From Candidatus Auribacterota bacterium (GTDB taxonomy: Bacteria; Auribacterota; UBA6266), in contig JAFGBE010000037.1 of assembly GCA_016933315.1 (NCBI GenBank), forward strand, positions 1 through 7,103: a stretch of 7,103 nt of DNA. The letters are read 5' to 3'. Under the pieces are notes generated by a model. It had not been told where the DNA came from. It made no database searches and saw nothing but the letters and a program-made list of their open reading frames with translations. This document shows, piece after piece, positions 1-6,812 of this stretch (its first letter is position 1; every line of letters starts with the position of its first letter). Made by a program: the position numbers and the translations under genes.

Positions 1-593
1 TGCTTGAGGTTTTAATCTCGGCGGCAATAGTTTCGGTAATGAGCATTGTGATATATGCTGTTTTTTCGAGCGGTGTCAAAACGTGGAAAAAAGCCCAGGA
101 AATGAGATTTCTGGAAAAAAATGTCTTCGGTTCATTGCAGGAGTTGACGGTTGACCTGAGAAATTGCCTGAAAATCGCCACGCTTCCGGTCAAAGGCAGC
201 CCGGACAGCATAAGCTTCCCCGGCCTGGTCAAAGAAAATGAGGAGAAACAGCTGGGGCTTATAAAGTATTACTTTGACGGGGAGAAAGATTCAATAATAA
301 AAAGCACGAAGACATATGCCGAGGCGCTGAGTGAGGAAGAATCAGGGGAAAAAGGGAAGGGAAAAGCGATAATCGGGAATATAAGCGGGTTTTCACTGGA
401 ATATTGTTGTTTGGATACAGATACGGGACTTTACGGCTGGAGGGAAGACTGGGGCGCCGAAGACGATACAGTTGAAATCCCGCGGGCAGTTAAGATATTT
501 ATTGAGCTGGATAGGGACGGAAGGAAAATTTCCGTAGAGAAATTCGTTTTGATACCGGTAGGTTTATCGGGGCATGAAGGTTTTTCCAAATGA
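1..593 (+). CDS. gspJ: GspJ-like minor pseudopilin, type II secretion (5' end cut off by window)
   Basis: Minor pseudopilin of the T2SS pseudopilus tip. The frame is open from base 3 to the window edge and begins L-E-V-L-I-S, followed by a hydrophobic stretch running to about base 70. This is the type IV pilin N-terminal helix, with the Glu matching the conserved mature residue 5 (x-T-L-L-E). The true start, the short basic leader and the prepilin peptidase site therefore lie just upstream, and the ATG at 39 lies inside the helix and is not the start. 196 residues are visible, close to the usual GspJ length of about 200. The soluble domain ends with a Trp-rich turn (YGWREDWG), then IPRAVKIFIEL, like the 'LPRAV' strand near the GspJ C-terminus. 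It overlaps the GspK gene by 4 nt (ATGA), the usual J-K order. A PilW-like type IV pilus minor pilin is the alternative, but the GspK neighbour favours T2SS. Confidence 0.8.
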   Translation, partial: LEVLISAAIVSVMSIVIYAVFSSGVKTWKKAQEMRFLEKNVFGSLQELTVDLRNCLKIATLPVKGSPDSISFPGLVKENEEKQLGLIKYYFDGEKDSIIKSTKTYAEALSEEESGEKGKGKAIIGNISGFSLEYCCLDTDTGLYGWREDWGAEDDTVEIPRAVKIFIELDRDGRKISVEKFVLIPVGLSGHEGFSK

Positions 594-1618
594 ACAGAAT
601 CGGGAAAAATAAGGACGGGAGCGTACTTATCCTTACGGTGTGGGTCTTATGTTACCTGTCAATTCTTGCGGTCGGCGCCGGCAATATGGCGTTTTCCAGG
701 TTGCTGTTTGCAAAATATGCCAAGAACAGGCTTGTGTCTTATTATCTCGCTAAAGCGGGAATTGAGAAGGCGATAATTATGATAGAAGCAGACGAAGACA
801 AGGGAGTCGTATCGTTCAACATCCCTATACTGAGCAACGAGGATGCTTTCATGGAGTATCCCTGTGACACCGGTTTTTTTTCTGTTTGCTATGCTGTCTC
901 ACTCGAGGATGAGGGCAGCGAGGGAGGGAAACGGTTTTTATATGGCGCCGAAGATGAATCATCGAGGATTAATATAAATAAAGCTCCGTCCGGAGTCTTG
1001 CAGAAATTACTTGTAAATACGGCTGACGCCCGGCCTGAAGAAGCATATGAAATCGCAAATTCCATTATTGACTGGAGAGATAAAGATTCAAACCTTTCGG
1101 ACATGGGAGCCGAAGAGCAGTATTACAGCGAGCTTGATATTCCATATCATTGCAAAAATTCGGATTTTGAAGTTCCGGAGGAATTAATGCTTGTAAAGGG
1201 AATGAATGCGGATATTTTCAGTAGGATATCGGATATAATAACGGTTTACGGTAACGGCAAAGTCAATATCAATACGGCAGGAAAAAAAACAATGCTGGCG
1301 TTGGGCTTCAGCCCGGAATTCGCCGATGATGTGGAGGAATACAGGAAGGGCGGCGACGGCGTGGCCGGCACGGATGACGATATGGTTTTTATGTCGCCTT
1401 CGGAAATAAGAAAGGCCGGGCTCCTGTCCCGGGCGGATTCGGATGCGGTTAATTTCCTTTCGTCGGACAATATCCTGGGCGTTGATTCCGATGTATTCAG
1501 AATAAATTCAACGGGATTCATACTTAAAGGGGACGAGCGCTATTCCAGGCGTATAATATGTTTTGTGCAGAGGAAGAAGGGTGATATCCCGCTCATATTA
1601 AGGTGGATTGAAGATTAG
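590..1618 (+). CDS. gspK: GspK, type II secretion minor pseudopilin
   Basis: Large minor pseudopilin that caps the pseudopilus with GspI and GspJ in the periplasm. Residues 11-31 are the pilin-like membrane helix, preceded by a basic leader ending KDG. The residue five places after Gly10 is Leu, not Glu, as is characteristic of GspK. The family hallmarks appear in order: EDESSRININKAP (121-133), DWRDKD (161-166), GAEEQYY (173-179), the PY..KN.DF..PEEL..VKG segment (185-204), and KVNINTA (224-230) opening a helix-hairpin-helix-like element. An acidic loop at 254-264 (GGDGVAGTDDD) looks suited to metal binding. The C-terminus ends in the usual beta strand plus a Trp (RWIED). 342 aa is normal for the family. 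The ATG overlaps the gspJ stop (ATGA), and GAAGG at 576-580 lies 9 nt upstream. Seen: motifs and overlap. Known: the GspI-J-K tip complex. Inferred: calcium binding. Confidence 0.9.
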   Translation: MNRIGKNKDGSVLILTVWVLCYLSILAVGAGNMAFSRLLFAKYAKNRLVSYYLAKAGIEKAIIMIEADEDKGVVSFNIPILSNEDAFMEYPCDTGFFSVCYAVSLEDEGSEGGKRFLYGAEDESSRININKAPSGVLQKLLVNTADARPEEAYEIANSIIDWRDKDSNLSDMGAEEQYYSELDIPYHCKNSDFEVPEELMLVKGMNADIFSRISDIITVYGNGKVNINTAGKKTMLALGFSPEFADDVEEYRKGGDGVAGTDDDMVFMSPSEIRKAGLLSRADSDAVNFLSSDNILGVDSDVFRINSTGFILKGDERYSRRIICFVQRKKGDIPLILRWIED

Positions 1619-1643
1619 AATTTAAAGAGGAAGTCGAAAATTG

Positions 1644-1649
1644 TATAAT
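1644..1649 (+). promoter_or_regulatory. Possible internal sigma70-type promoter before gspL (-10 box)
   Basis: A perfect TATAAT lies in the only real gap of the secretion gene run (1619-1682). TTTAAA at 1621-1626, 17 nt upstream, matches the -35 consensus at 4 of 6 positions. Transcription would start near 1656, giving a leader of about 26 nt before the ATG at 1683. Such a promoter could uncouple the platform genes (gspL, gspM, sppA, rnhC) from the pseudopilins. TATAAT can occur by chance in AT-rich gaps, so confidence is low. Confidence 0.3.
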
Positions 1650-1682
1650 GATTCCTGGGTTCTATAAAAGAAAGCCGGAGCA

Positions 1683-3152
1683 ATGTTCAAAAGGAAAAAG
1701 AAGAAAATATCAGTTGTCGAAATAGGGAAAGACTGGCTCAAGATTGTCCAGGCGCAACTGTTTGTTAAGGAAAAAAAGGTCAGCAGGGTAGTCGTTGAAA
1801 AGATATCGGAGCTGTCTGACGACCTTATTTCCGAAAAGCTTAAAAATCTTGCTAAATCCGAGGATATAAATTCCAGGTACCTGTGCCTTTGCGTCCCTCA
1901 TGCCCAGACAACGGTCAAAAGCATCGAACTTCCTTCGACGCATGAAGATGAGATAAGAAACATGCTGGACCTTCAGATAGGCAAGCAAACTCCTTTTTCT
2001 CGCGAGGAGGTTATTTTTGACCATGCGGTGCTGAACATTTCCGATGAAGGTTACAGCAAAGTGTTGCTTGTCATAATACATAAGGATATTGTCGAGAGGT
2101 TCCTTAATATAATCCATGGCGCCGGATTGAAAACAGATAATATAGGTTTAAGCTCCGAAGGATTGCTTAAATGGGCTGAAATATCTTGCCACAGCAAGAT
2201 AAGCGATGATTCGTTTATTCTTATGGATGTGGACTATGACAGCTGCGATTTTGAAGTTATACATGAGAAACATATAATATTTTCGCGGAATATATCATTC
2301 GGGATGACAGATTTTTCGGGGGATAAAGACGGTTGGCGGAAAAAGTTCGCTGAACAGCTCAATCATTGCCTGTATGCGTTTCAAAATGAATTTCCGGATA
2401 AGGAAACCCCGAAGCTGGTTATTACGGGGGCGGACAAGATAAATGAGGCAATCAATGTCGAAGACATGAAGAAAGAGCTGAATATGTCGGTTGAGCTGGT
2501 TCCCCAGTTTAAAAACATACCTGAGAGGAGGGAATTCAGGGATGATGAGTTGTCGAAAGATGTTTCCTACCCGGAGCTTCTGGGGCTGGTGCTTACTTAT
2601 CCCGGGCACGATATAAACCTTATCCCGCAGGAACTTCTGCTCGAGCGCGAAGTAAAGGAAAGAGGAAAGAACCTTTTCCTGTTCGGGTCGTATATTTTTC
2701 TGCTCATATTTCTCGGCTCGATGTTTTTTCTCGGCAGGATATACAGCAAGGAAAGATATCTGGGCCAGCTTCAGGATAAACTTGAAGATATCAGGCCCAA
2801 AGTTGAAAAACTTGAAAACATGACTGAAAAAACAAAGATAATAGAAACCCGCCGGAAAGAAAGGGATTATTCTCTGAACCTGACACATGAGATTCATGGC
2901 CTTATATCCCCGGATATCCACCTGGTTTCTCTTATTTATGACGGCAAAGCCCAGTTTATTTTGAGAGGCACTTCAAAAAATACGTCGGAGGTATTCAAAT
3001 TTGTCAACAGCCTTGAAGAATCGGAGTGCTTCATAAACGTTAAGGCGAAATACGCGACAAAGAGGAACGATGGGGACAAGGAACTTACGGATTTTGAGAT
3101 AGTGTGCCCGCTTGAGATGCCTCAGGAAAATAATGCGAAAGAGAAAAAATGA
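1683..3152 (+). CDS. gspL: GspL-like assembly platform protein (PilM-like actin fold fused to PilN-like part)
   Basis: Inner-membrane platform protein expected to contact the GspE ATPase in the cytoplasm and GspM in the periplasm. Residues 7-320 resemble the PilM/GspL actin-like domain: the VVEIGKDWLKIVQ start (11-23), the VPHAQTTVKSIELP strand (71-84), an acidic DVDYDSCDFEV segment (182-192) and LVITGAD (245-251). INLIP (311-315) just before the helix is the typical opening of PilN. A single membrane helix spans about 330-352, followed by a charged coiled-coil segment (355-395) and a small periplasmic alpha/beta (ferredoxin-like) domain to about 477. 489 aa suits GspL or a PilM+PilN fusion. 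The next gene is PilO-like and overlaps by ATGA. The start is the first in-frame ATG after a stop at 1665. GGAG at 1677-1680 is only 2 nt from it, so initiation looks weak. Domain assignment is by eye, and 'PilM-PilN fusion' is an equally valid name. Confidence 0.8.
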   Translation: MFKRKKKKISVVEIGKDWLKIVQAQLFVKEKKVSRVVVEKISELSDDLISEKLKNLAKSEDINSRYLCLCVPHAQTTVKSIELPSTHEDEIRNMLDLQIGKQTPFSREEVIFDHAVLNISDEGYSKVLLVIIHKDIVERFLNIIHGAGLKTDNIGLSSEGLLKWAEISCHSKISDDSFILMDVDYDSCDFEVIHEKHIIFSRNISFGMTDFSGDKDGWRKKFAEQLNHCLYAFQNEFPDKETPKLVITGADKINEAINVEDMKKELNMSVELVPQFKNIPERREFRDDELSKDVSYPELLGLVLTYPGHDINLIPQELLLEREVKERGKNLFLFGSYIFLLIFLGSMFFLGRIYSKERYLGQLQDKLEDIRPKVEKLENMTEKTKIIETRRKERDYSLNLTHEIHGLISPDIHLVSLIYDGKAQFILRGTSKNTSEVFKFVNSLEESECFINVKAKYATKRNDGDKELTDFEIVCPLEMPQENNAKEKK

Positions 3153-3697
3153 AATATAATATTCTGGCAAAAATGTCAAAGAGAGAGAAGATAATAGGCG
3201 TTATAGCTGTGCTCGCAATGCTGTTCTTTGGCGTGAGTACCTATGTGGCAAGACCCCTGCTGGACAAAATGGATGAGCTGGACCAGAAAATCCTGGTGGC
3301 CGAGAAAAAACTGCACAAGGCGTACCAGATACTCTTCCGGGAGAATACCATTACAAAGGAATATGAAGAGAATCTGCAGTTTGTCAAGCAGGACCAGAAT
3401 GAGGAAGAGGAAATAGCGGCGTTTCTTTCCGAGATAGAGAATATCGCCAGCAGCAGCAATGTTTCTCTTTCGGATATCAAGCCGGGGAATGTTGAAAAAG
3501 CAAAAAATTACAGGATTTATTCGGCGGAAATAGAAATAGAGTCGGAAATATCGTATATTGTCGATTTCATGTATCAGATTGAAAGGCTTCCTCAGCTGAT
3601 AAGGATAAAAAGCTTTACTTTCTCCCCTAAAGATAAAAATTCTAAAGAGCTTAAGGGCAACTTGACAATGGCCCTTTTGCTGATTGACGAGAGTTAA
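3149..3697 (+). CDS. gspM: GspM/PilO-like inner-membrane platform protein
   Basis: Bitopic partner of the preceding GspL/PilN-like protein. A short cytoplasmic segment with a GspM-like SKREK (10-14) leads into one membrane helix at about 15-35. A highly charged coiled coil follows (36-90), then a periplasmic ferredoxin-like domain (about 92-180). That domain carries the PilO pattern: L-S-D-I-K-P (107-112), a YRIYSAEIEIE strand, the helix YIVDFMYQIERLPQLI (136-151), then IKSFTFSP. 182 aa is a typical GspM/PilO length. Its start overlaps the gspL stop by 4 nt (ATGA), with only a weak AAAGAGA upstream, so translation is probably coupled. Position after K and L supports the GspM role, while the sequence pattern is closer to PilO. 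It probably forms hetero-oligomers with the upstream protein through the coiled coil and periplasmic domain (known for PilN-PilO and GspL-GspM, inferred here). Confidence 0.75.
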   Translation: MKYNILAKMSKREKIIGVIAVLAMLFFGVSTYVARPLLDKMDELDQKILVAEKKLHKAYQILFRENTITKEYEENLQFVKQDQNEEEEIAAFLSEIENIASSSNVSLSDIKPGNVEKAKNYRIYSAEIEIESEISYIVDFMYQIERLPQLIRIKSFTFSPKDKNSKELKGNLTMALLLIDES

Positions 3698-3716
3698 AGA
3701 GAACGGAGACAGGAAG

Positions 3717-4763
3717 ATGACGGATGAAAATATGATTATCAAGCATATTCCTAAGAAGGAAGGTATCCCGGGGTGGTTCTGGGCCGTATTGACATTTTTT
3801 GTAATGGTATTTGTGGCGTTCTGGGTTGCCGGCGCCGGTGTAATTTACATATTAAAAGAAGCCCAGGCGTCCCTGGGCCACGTTTCTTCCGAAGACATAA
3901 GGTTTGAAGAGGTTGCTGTCGACGGCGAAGGAGATAGGAAAATAGTTTTGATACCGGTTAAAGGTTTGATTATGGATTCGGGCGGTGATTCATGGGGAAG
4001 GATGGACCTGGTGAAAGAGGTCAGCAATAAGTTGAAAAAGGCGCAGGCGGATGAAAAGGTTGTTGCCGTGATATTGCAGGTCGACAGCCCGGGCGGAGGC
4101 GTCACGGCGAGCGATATCCTTGCGAACAGGGTAAAAGATTTTAGGAAGTCAGGCAAAGTAATCGCGGTGAGCATGGAGGACATTGCGACTTCAGGCGCTT
4201 ATTATATCTCTGCCCCTTCGGATTATATTATCGCTCATCCTACGACTATTACCGGTAGCATAGGCGTCCTGATGCAGGGGTTTAACCTTGAAGTCTTGCT
4301 TGAGAAGATAGGCGTGCAGAATGTCATATTCAAGTCCGGAAGCATGAAAGATATTTTTTCCCCGACACGGGATATAACCGAAGAAGAGAAGAAGCTTATC
4401 CAGGACATTGTGGATTTTATGTTCCGGCGTTTTATTTCCGTCGTATCCCAGGGCAGGAATCTTCCGACAGAAAGCATTGAAGCCATTGCGGACGCGAGGA
4501 TCTTTACCAGTGACGAGGCGTTAAGGCTTGGGCTGATAGATGACATAGGATATATCGAAGACGCGATAGATAAGGTTAAAGAACTTGCGGATGTCCGGGA
4601 AGCTAAAATCGTGAGATATAAGAAAGAATCCACGCTGAGCGAGCTTTTTCTGATGAAGATGGATGATATCAACCCTGTCTCGAAGATAACAAACAGCAAC
4701 CTGTTGGAATTGAACGGTTACGGCGGCTTCCGTTTTCTCTATCTATGGAAGGCAGACCTGTGA
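3717..4763 (+). CDS. sppA: Signal peptide peptidase SppA, short S49 form
   Basis: Membrane-bound serine protease of family S49 that degrades signal peptides left after secretion. A single N-terminal anchor (about 20-46) places the catalytic domain outside the cytoplasmic membrane. Motifs: LQVDSPGGGVTASD (120-133), DIATSGAYY with the predicted nucleophile Ser159, TGSIGVL (169-175), and FKSGSMKDIFSP with the predicted general base Lys211. The Ser-Lys spacing of 52 residues matches short SppA of the Bacillus type, which assembles as an octamer. ARIFTSDEALRLGLID (260-275) is the usual C-terminal landmark. 348 aa is normal for the half-length form. An in-frame TTG at 3684 would add 11 residues overlapping gspM. 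I prefer ATG 3717 because GGAG at 3705-3708 lies 8 nt upstream of it. It follows gspM by 19 nt, so it is probably co-transcribed, and a role tied to export is an inference from that position. Confidence 0.93.
   Translation: MTDENMIIKHIPKKEGIPGWFWAVLTFFVMVFVAFWVAGAGVIYILKEAQASLGHVSSEDIRFEEVAVDGEGDRKIVLIPVKGLIMDSGGDSWGRMDLVKEVSNKLKKAQADEKVVAVILQVDSPGGGVTASDILANRVKDFRKSGKVIAVSMEDIATSGAYYISAPSDYIIAHPTTITGSIGVLMQGFNLEVLLEKIGVQNVIFKSGSMKDIFSPTRDITEEEKKLIQDIVDFMFRRFISVVSQGRNLPTESIEAIADARIFTSDEALRLGLIDDIGYIEDAIDKVKELADVREAKIVRYKKESTLSELFLMKMDDINPVSKITNSNLLELNGYGGFRFLYLWKADL
4747..4762 (+). promoter_or_regulatory. Ribosome binding site and GTG start of rnhC, overlapping the sppA stop
   Basis: GGAAGG at 4747-4752 is followed after 7 nt by GTG at 4760-4762, which overlaps the sppA TGA (4761-4763) as GTGA. 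This is a classic translational coupling layout. The upstream in-frame ATG at 4745 has no purine-rich sequence before it (TTTTCTCTATCT) and would place the binding site inside the gene. The site therefore decides for the GTG start. Confidence 0.65.
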
Positions 4764-5674
4764 CGGAGAAAAGAAGCATTAACACTTACGCCCATACAAA
4801 GCCCCTCTCTCCGGGGGAAACAGAAAAGCTGAAAACCGTGCTGGCAGAGAAAAATTTTATCTTTTCCCCGAAACCCTATACGCTGGTAAACGCCAGGAAT
4901 GAAGGAGTGTCGGTTTCGGTGTATAATTCCGGCAAAATCGTTGTCCAGGGGAAAAAAACAGCAGATTTTGTTGAATTTGTACTGGAACCCCTTGTTACAA
5001 AGGAACTTTCTTTCGGCGTGTCTTTTCTGGATGATAACGACAGGGCAAAGAGGATAGGTTCTGATGAGAGCGGCAAAGGCGATTTCTTCGGGCCTCTGGT
5101 AGTCGGCAGTGTATGTGCTTACGGGGAAGAGATAACCGAAATGGAAAAAACCGGCGTCCGCGATTCGAAAAAGATAAATTCCGATGCGAGAATTTATGCG
5201 CTGGAAAGAATAATTGCGGAACACTCGATAGCAGAAACCGTTTCAATAAGTCCGAAACGCTTTAACCAGATGTACGCGAACATGAAAAACATGAATAAAG
5301 TCCTGGCGTGGGCGCATGCCTGCGCCATAGAAAACCTTATCAAAAAGACAGGATGCATGCTTGTTGTGGTTGATAAATTTGCGCCGAAACTGACACTGCT
5401 TCAAATGCTTAAGGAACACGGCCAGAAAGCCAGGATCATCCAGAGAACAAAAGCGGAGTCGGATATAGTCGTGGCTGCAGCCTCTATCTGCGCCCGGGCG
5501 GCTTATCTAAAGGAGATGAAGCGCCTGAGCGATAAATACGGGATAACCTTTCCCAAGGGGGGAGGGTCGGATAAAATTACCGATGCTCTGGAGGCGTTCC
5601 TTTCAAAATACGGCAAGAGTGAATTGGAAAATGTTGCAAAGATAAATTTCAAGACTGCCGAGGGGTTCCTGTAA
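4760..5674 (+). CDS. rnhC: Ribonuclease HIII
   Basis: Cytoplasmic, metal-dependent endonuclease that cuts the RNA strand of RNA-DNA hybrids. Residues 1-85 form the N-terminal substrate-binding domain (TBP-like fold) that separates HIII from HII; the strand patterns VSVSVYNSGKIVVQG (50-64) and a following DFVEFVLEPL helix are visible. The catalytic RNase H domain starts at RIGSDESGKGDFFGP (98-112). The predicted metal ligands are Asp102, Glu103, Asp205 in VVVDKFAP and Glu233 in KAESD, followed by the AAASICARAAYL helix (239-250). Other family marks are RDSKK (134-138) and the N..LAWAHACAIENL segment (179-193). 304 aa from GTG 4760 fits the family's roughly 300 aa, and the ATG at 4745 would add five residues (MEGRP). 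Last gene of the plus-strand run. RNase HIII is best known from Firmicutes, Chlamydiae and Aquificae and is less common than HI or HII in LPS-bearing bacteria. Confidence 0.94.
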   Translation: MTEKRSINTYAHTKPLSPGETEKLKTVLAEKNFIFSPKPYTLVNARNEGVSVSVYNSGKIVVQGKKTADFVEFVLEPLVTKELSFGVSFLDDNDRAKRIGSDESGKGDFFGPLVVGSVCAYGEEITEMEKTGVRDSKKINSDARIYALERIIAEHSIAETVSISPKRFNQMYANMKNMNKVLAWAHACAIENLIKKTGCMLVVVDKFAPKLTLLQMLKEHGQKARIIQRTKAESDIVVAAASICARAAYLKEMKRLSDKYGITFPKGGGSDKITDALEAFLSKYGKSELENVAKINFKTAEGFL

Positions 5675-5678
5675 TCCG

Positions 5679-6734
5679 TTAATCCTTGTCTTTTTCCCTG
5701 ATGTCCGTTTCTATCTGGCTCTTCAGTTCGTCCATGTCTTTTCTGAGCCGTTTGAATTTTGAGAAGAACCTGGGGAGCATCCCTTCAAGGGCAAAGATTT
5801 CGGCCATTTCTTTTATCTTCCTTACGGGAGAGCCGAGGTAGACCTCGTTTGAACGAAGCCTTTTTTTCATCGGTATTCCGCATTGAGCTCCCACCGTTAC
5901 GTTATCTTCTATGACCGCATAGTTTCCTACGCCGACCTGTCCGGCAAGAATACAGTTGTCTCCCACTTTCGAGCTTCCGGCTATCCCTACCTGTGAGATT
6001 ATCAGTGTGTTTTTACCCACTTCGACGTTATGCGCTATCATGACCAGATTATCGATTTTTGTGCCGTTTTTGATTCTTGTGGAGCCCAGGGTGGCCCTGT
6101 CTATAGTGACATTCGCGCCGAGTTCGACGTTATCTTCAATCACTACATTTCCGACCTGGGGTATTTTACGGTAAGCGGCGCCGTCTTTCTCATAGCCGAA
6201 CCCGTCGCTTCCTATGACAACGCCTGAATGTATCCTTACATTATTGCCCAGAACGCAATTGTAATATATTGTAACCCTTGGAAATATCCTGCAGCCGGCG
6301 CCTATCCTGACATCCTTCCCGAGGAAAGAATGGGCTTCTATAATGGAATTTTCTCCTATGGCGCAGTTGTCTGAAATAACGGCATACGGGCCTATGTGGA
6401 CATTTTCGGATATTTTGCAGTTCTTCCCTATAACAGCTGTATTATGGATGGCGGCTTCAGGCTTCGGTTCCGGCGCAAAAAGCTCAACAACCGAGGCAAA
6501 AGCCAACCTTGGATTTTTAACTTCTATAGTGGGTTTTTTTGATTTTCCGGTACCTTCCGGAACTATTATCGCTTCCGCGTCCGTAAGCCCGGCCTTTTCC
6601 AGATAATCGGGCGATATGATGTATATTATTTCGCCTTTTTTCGGGTTCACAAGGTTGCCGAAAGAGGTTATTTCTGCATCAGGGTTCCCGTTAAGCTTTC
6701 CATTGCAGAGTGTTGCAATTTTACCTAATTTCAT
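5679..6734 (-). CDS. lpxD: UDP-3-O-(3-hydroxyacyl)glucosamine N-acyltransferase LpxD
   Basis: Third step of lipid A synthesis: transfers a 3-hydroxyacyl chain from acyl carrier protein to the 2-amino group of UDP-3-O-acyl-glucosamine, as a cytoplasmic homotrimer. The N-terminal uridine-binding domain (1-90) starts with the typical MKLGKIATLCNGKLNG. A left-handed beta helix of hexapeptide repeats covers about 93-295, including HIGPYAVI, VIGSDGFGY (173-181), DRATLGSTRI (212-221) and IDNLVMIAHNVEVG (227-240), with predicted catalytic His235. PMKKR (288-292) and YLGSPVRKIKE close the fold, and a charged C-terminal helix ends at 351. Length is normal (about 340-350). The longer frame reaches ATG 6785, but its extra 17 residues are not LpxD-like, no binding site precedes it, and the likely promoter lies inside it, so I start at 6734 (AAAAGAGA about 7 nt upstream). 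It stands without the usual lpxA/lpxC/fabZ neighbours within the window and converges on rnhC. Confidence 0.95.
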   Translation of the reverse strand: MKLGKIATLCNGKLNGNPDAEITSFGNLVNPKKGEIIYIISPDYLEKAGLTDAEAIIVPEGTGKSKKPTIEVKNPRLAFASVVELFAPEPKPEAAIHNTAVIGKNCKISENVHIGPYAVISDNCAIGENSIIEAHSFLGKDVRIGAGCRIFPRVTIYYNCVLGNNVRIHSGVVIGSDGFGYEKDGAAYRKIPQVGNVVIEDNVELGANVTIDRATLGSTRIKNGTKIDNLVMIAHNVEVGKNTLIISQVGIAGSSKVGDNCILAGQVGVGNYAVIEDNVTVGAQCGIPMKKRLRSNEVYLGSPVRKIKEMAEIFALEGMLPRFFSKFKRLRKDMDELKSQIETDIREKDKD

Positions 6735-6767
6735 AAGAATTCTCTTTTTATTTGAAAAATTTGGAGT

Positions 6768-6812
6768 ATTATTGCATAAAAGCATGAGGAAGCAAACAAA
6801 AAAATAAAAAAA
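6768..6812 (-). promoter_or_regulatory. Probable lpxD promoter with A-tract UP-like element
   Basis: On the minus strand AATAAT (plus 6768-6773) matches the -10 consensus at 5 of 6 positions. A weaker TTGCTT (plus 6790-6795; 3 of 6) lies upstream with a 16-nt spacer. Just beyond it are two runs of seven A/T pairs (6798-6804 and 6806-6812), placed like an UP element. The start of transcription would fall near 6761, giving a leader of about 27 nt before ATG 6734 and excluding the longer reading frame. Inferred from spacing only. Confidence 0.4.

Noticed and set aside
2295..2921. 208-aa open frame on the minus strand inside gspL
   Set aside because: It lies fully within a well-supported gene, shows no recognisable motif and looks like a shadow of the plus-strand coding pattern; the same holds for the other antisense frames at 889-1521, 1710-2117, 3176-3742, 3845-4699 and 4739-5246.
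1683..3697. Plain type IV pilus pilM/N/O operon
   Set aside because: Sequence patterns partly agree, but the upstream GspK with its DWRDKD/NINTA hallmarks and the J-K-L-M order point to type II secretion; pilP and pilQ are not seen next door.
3684..3716. TTG start for SppA overlapping gspM
   Set aside because: ATG 3717 has GGAG at good spacing; the TTG extension is short, charged and unlike the family.
5679..6785. Longer LpxD reading frame starting at ATG 6785
   Set aside because: The 17 extra residues do not resemble LpxD, no binding site precedes the ATG, and the probable promoter lies within the extension.
6343..6807. Plus-strand open frames opposite lpxD and its upstream region
   Set aside because: Antisense shadows of lpxD; no domain, binding site or composition support.
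6796..6812. T-run on the minus strand as an intrinsic terminator
   Set aside because: No GC-rich hairpin precedes it and no minus-strand gene ends there; its position upstream of lpxD fits an UP-like element better.
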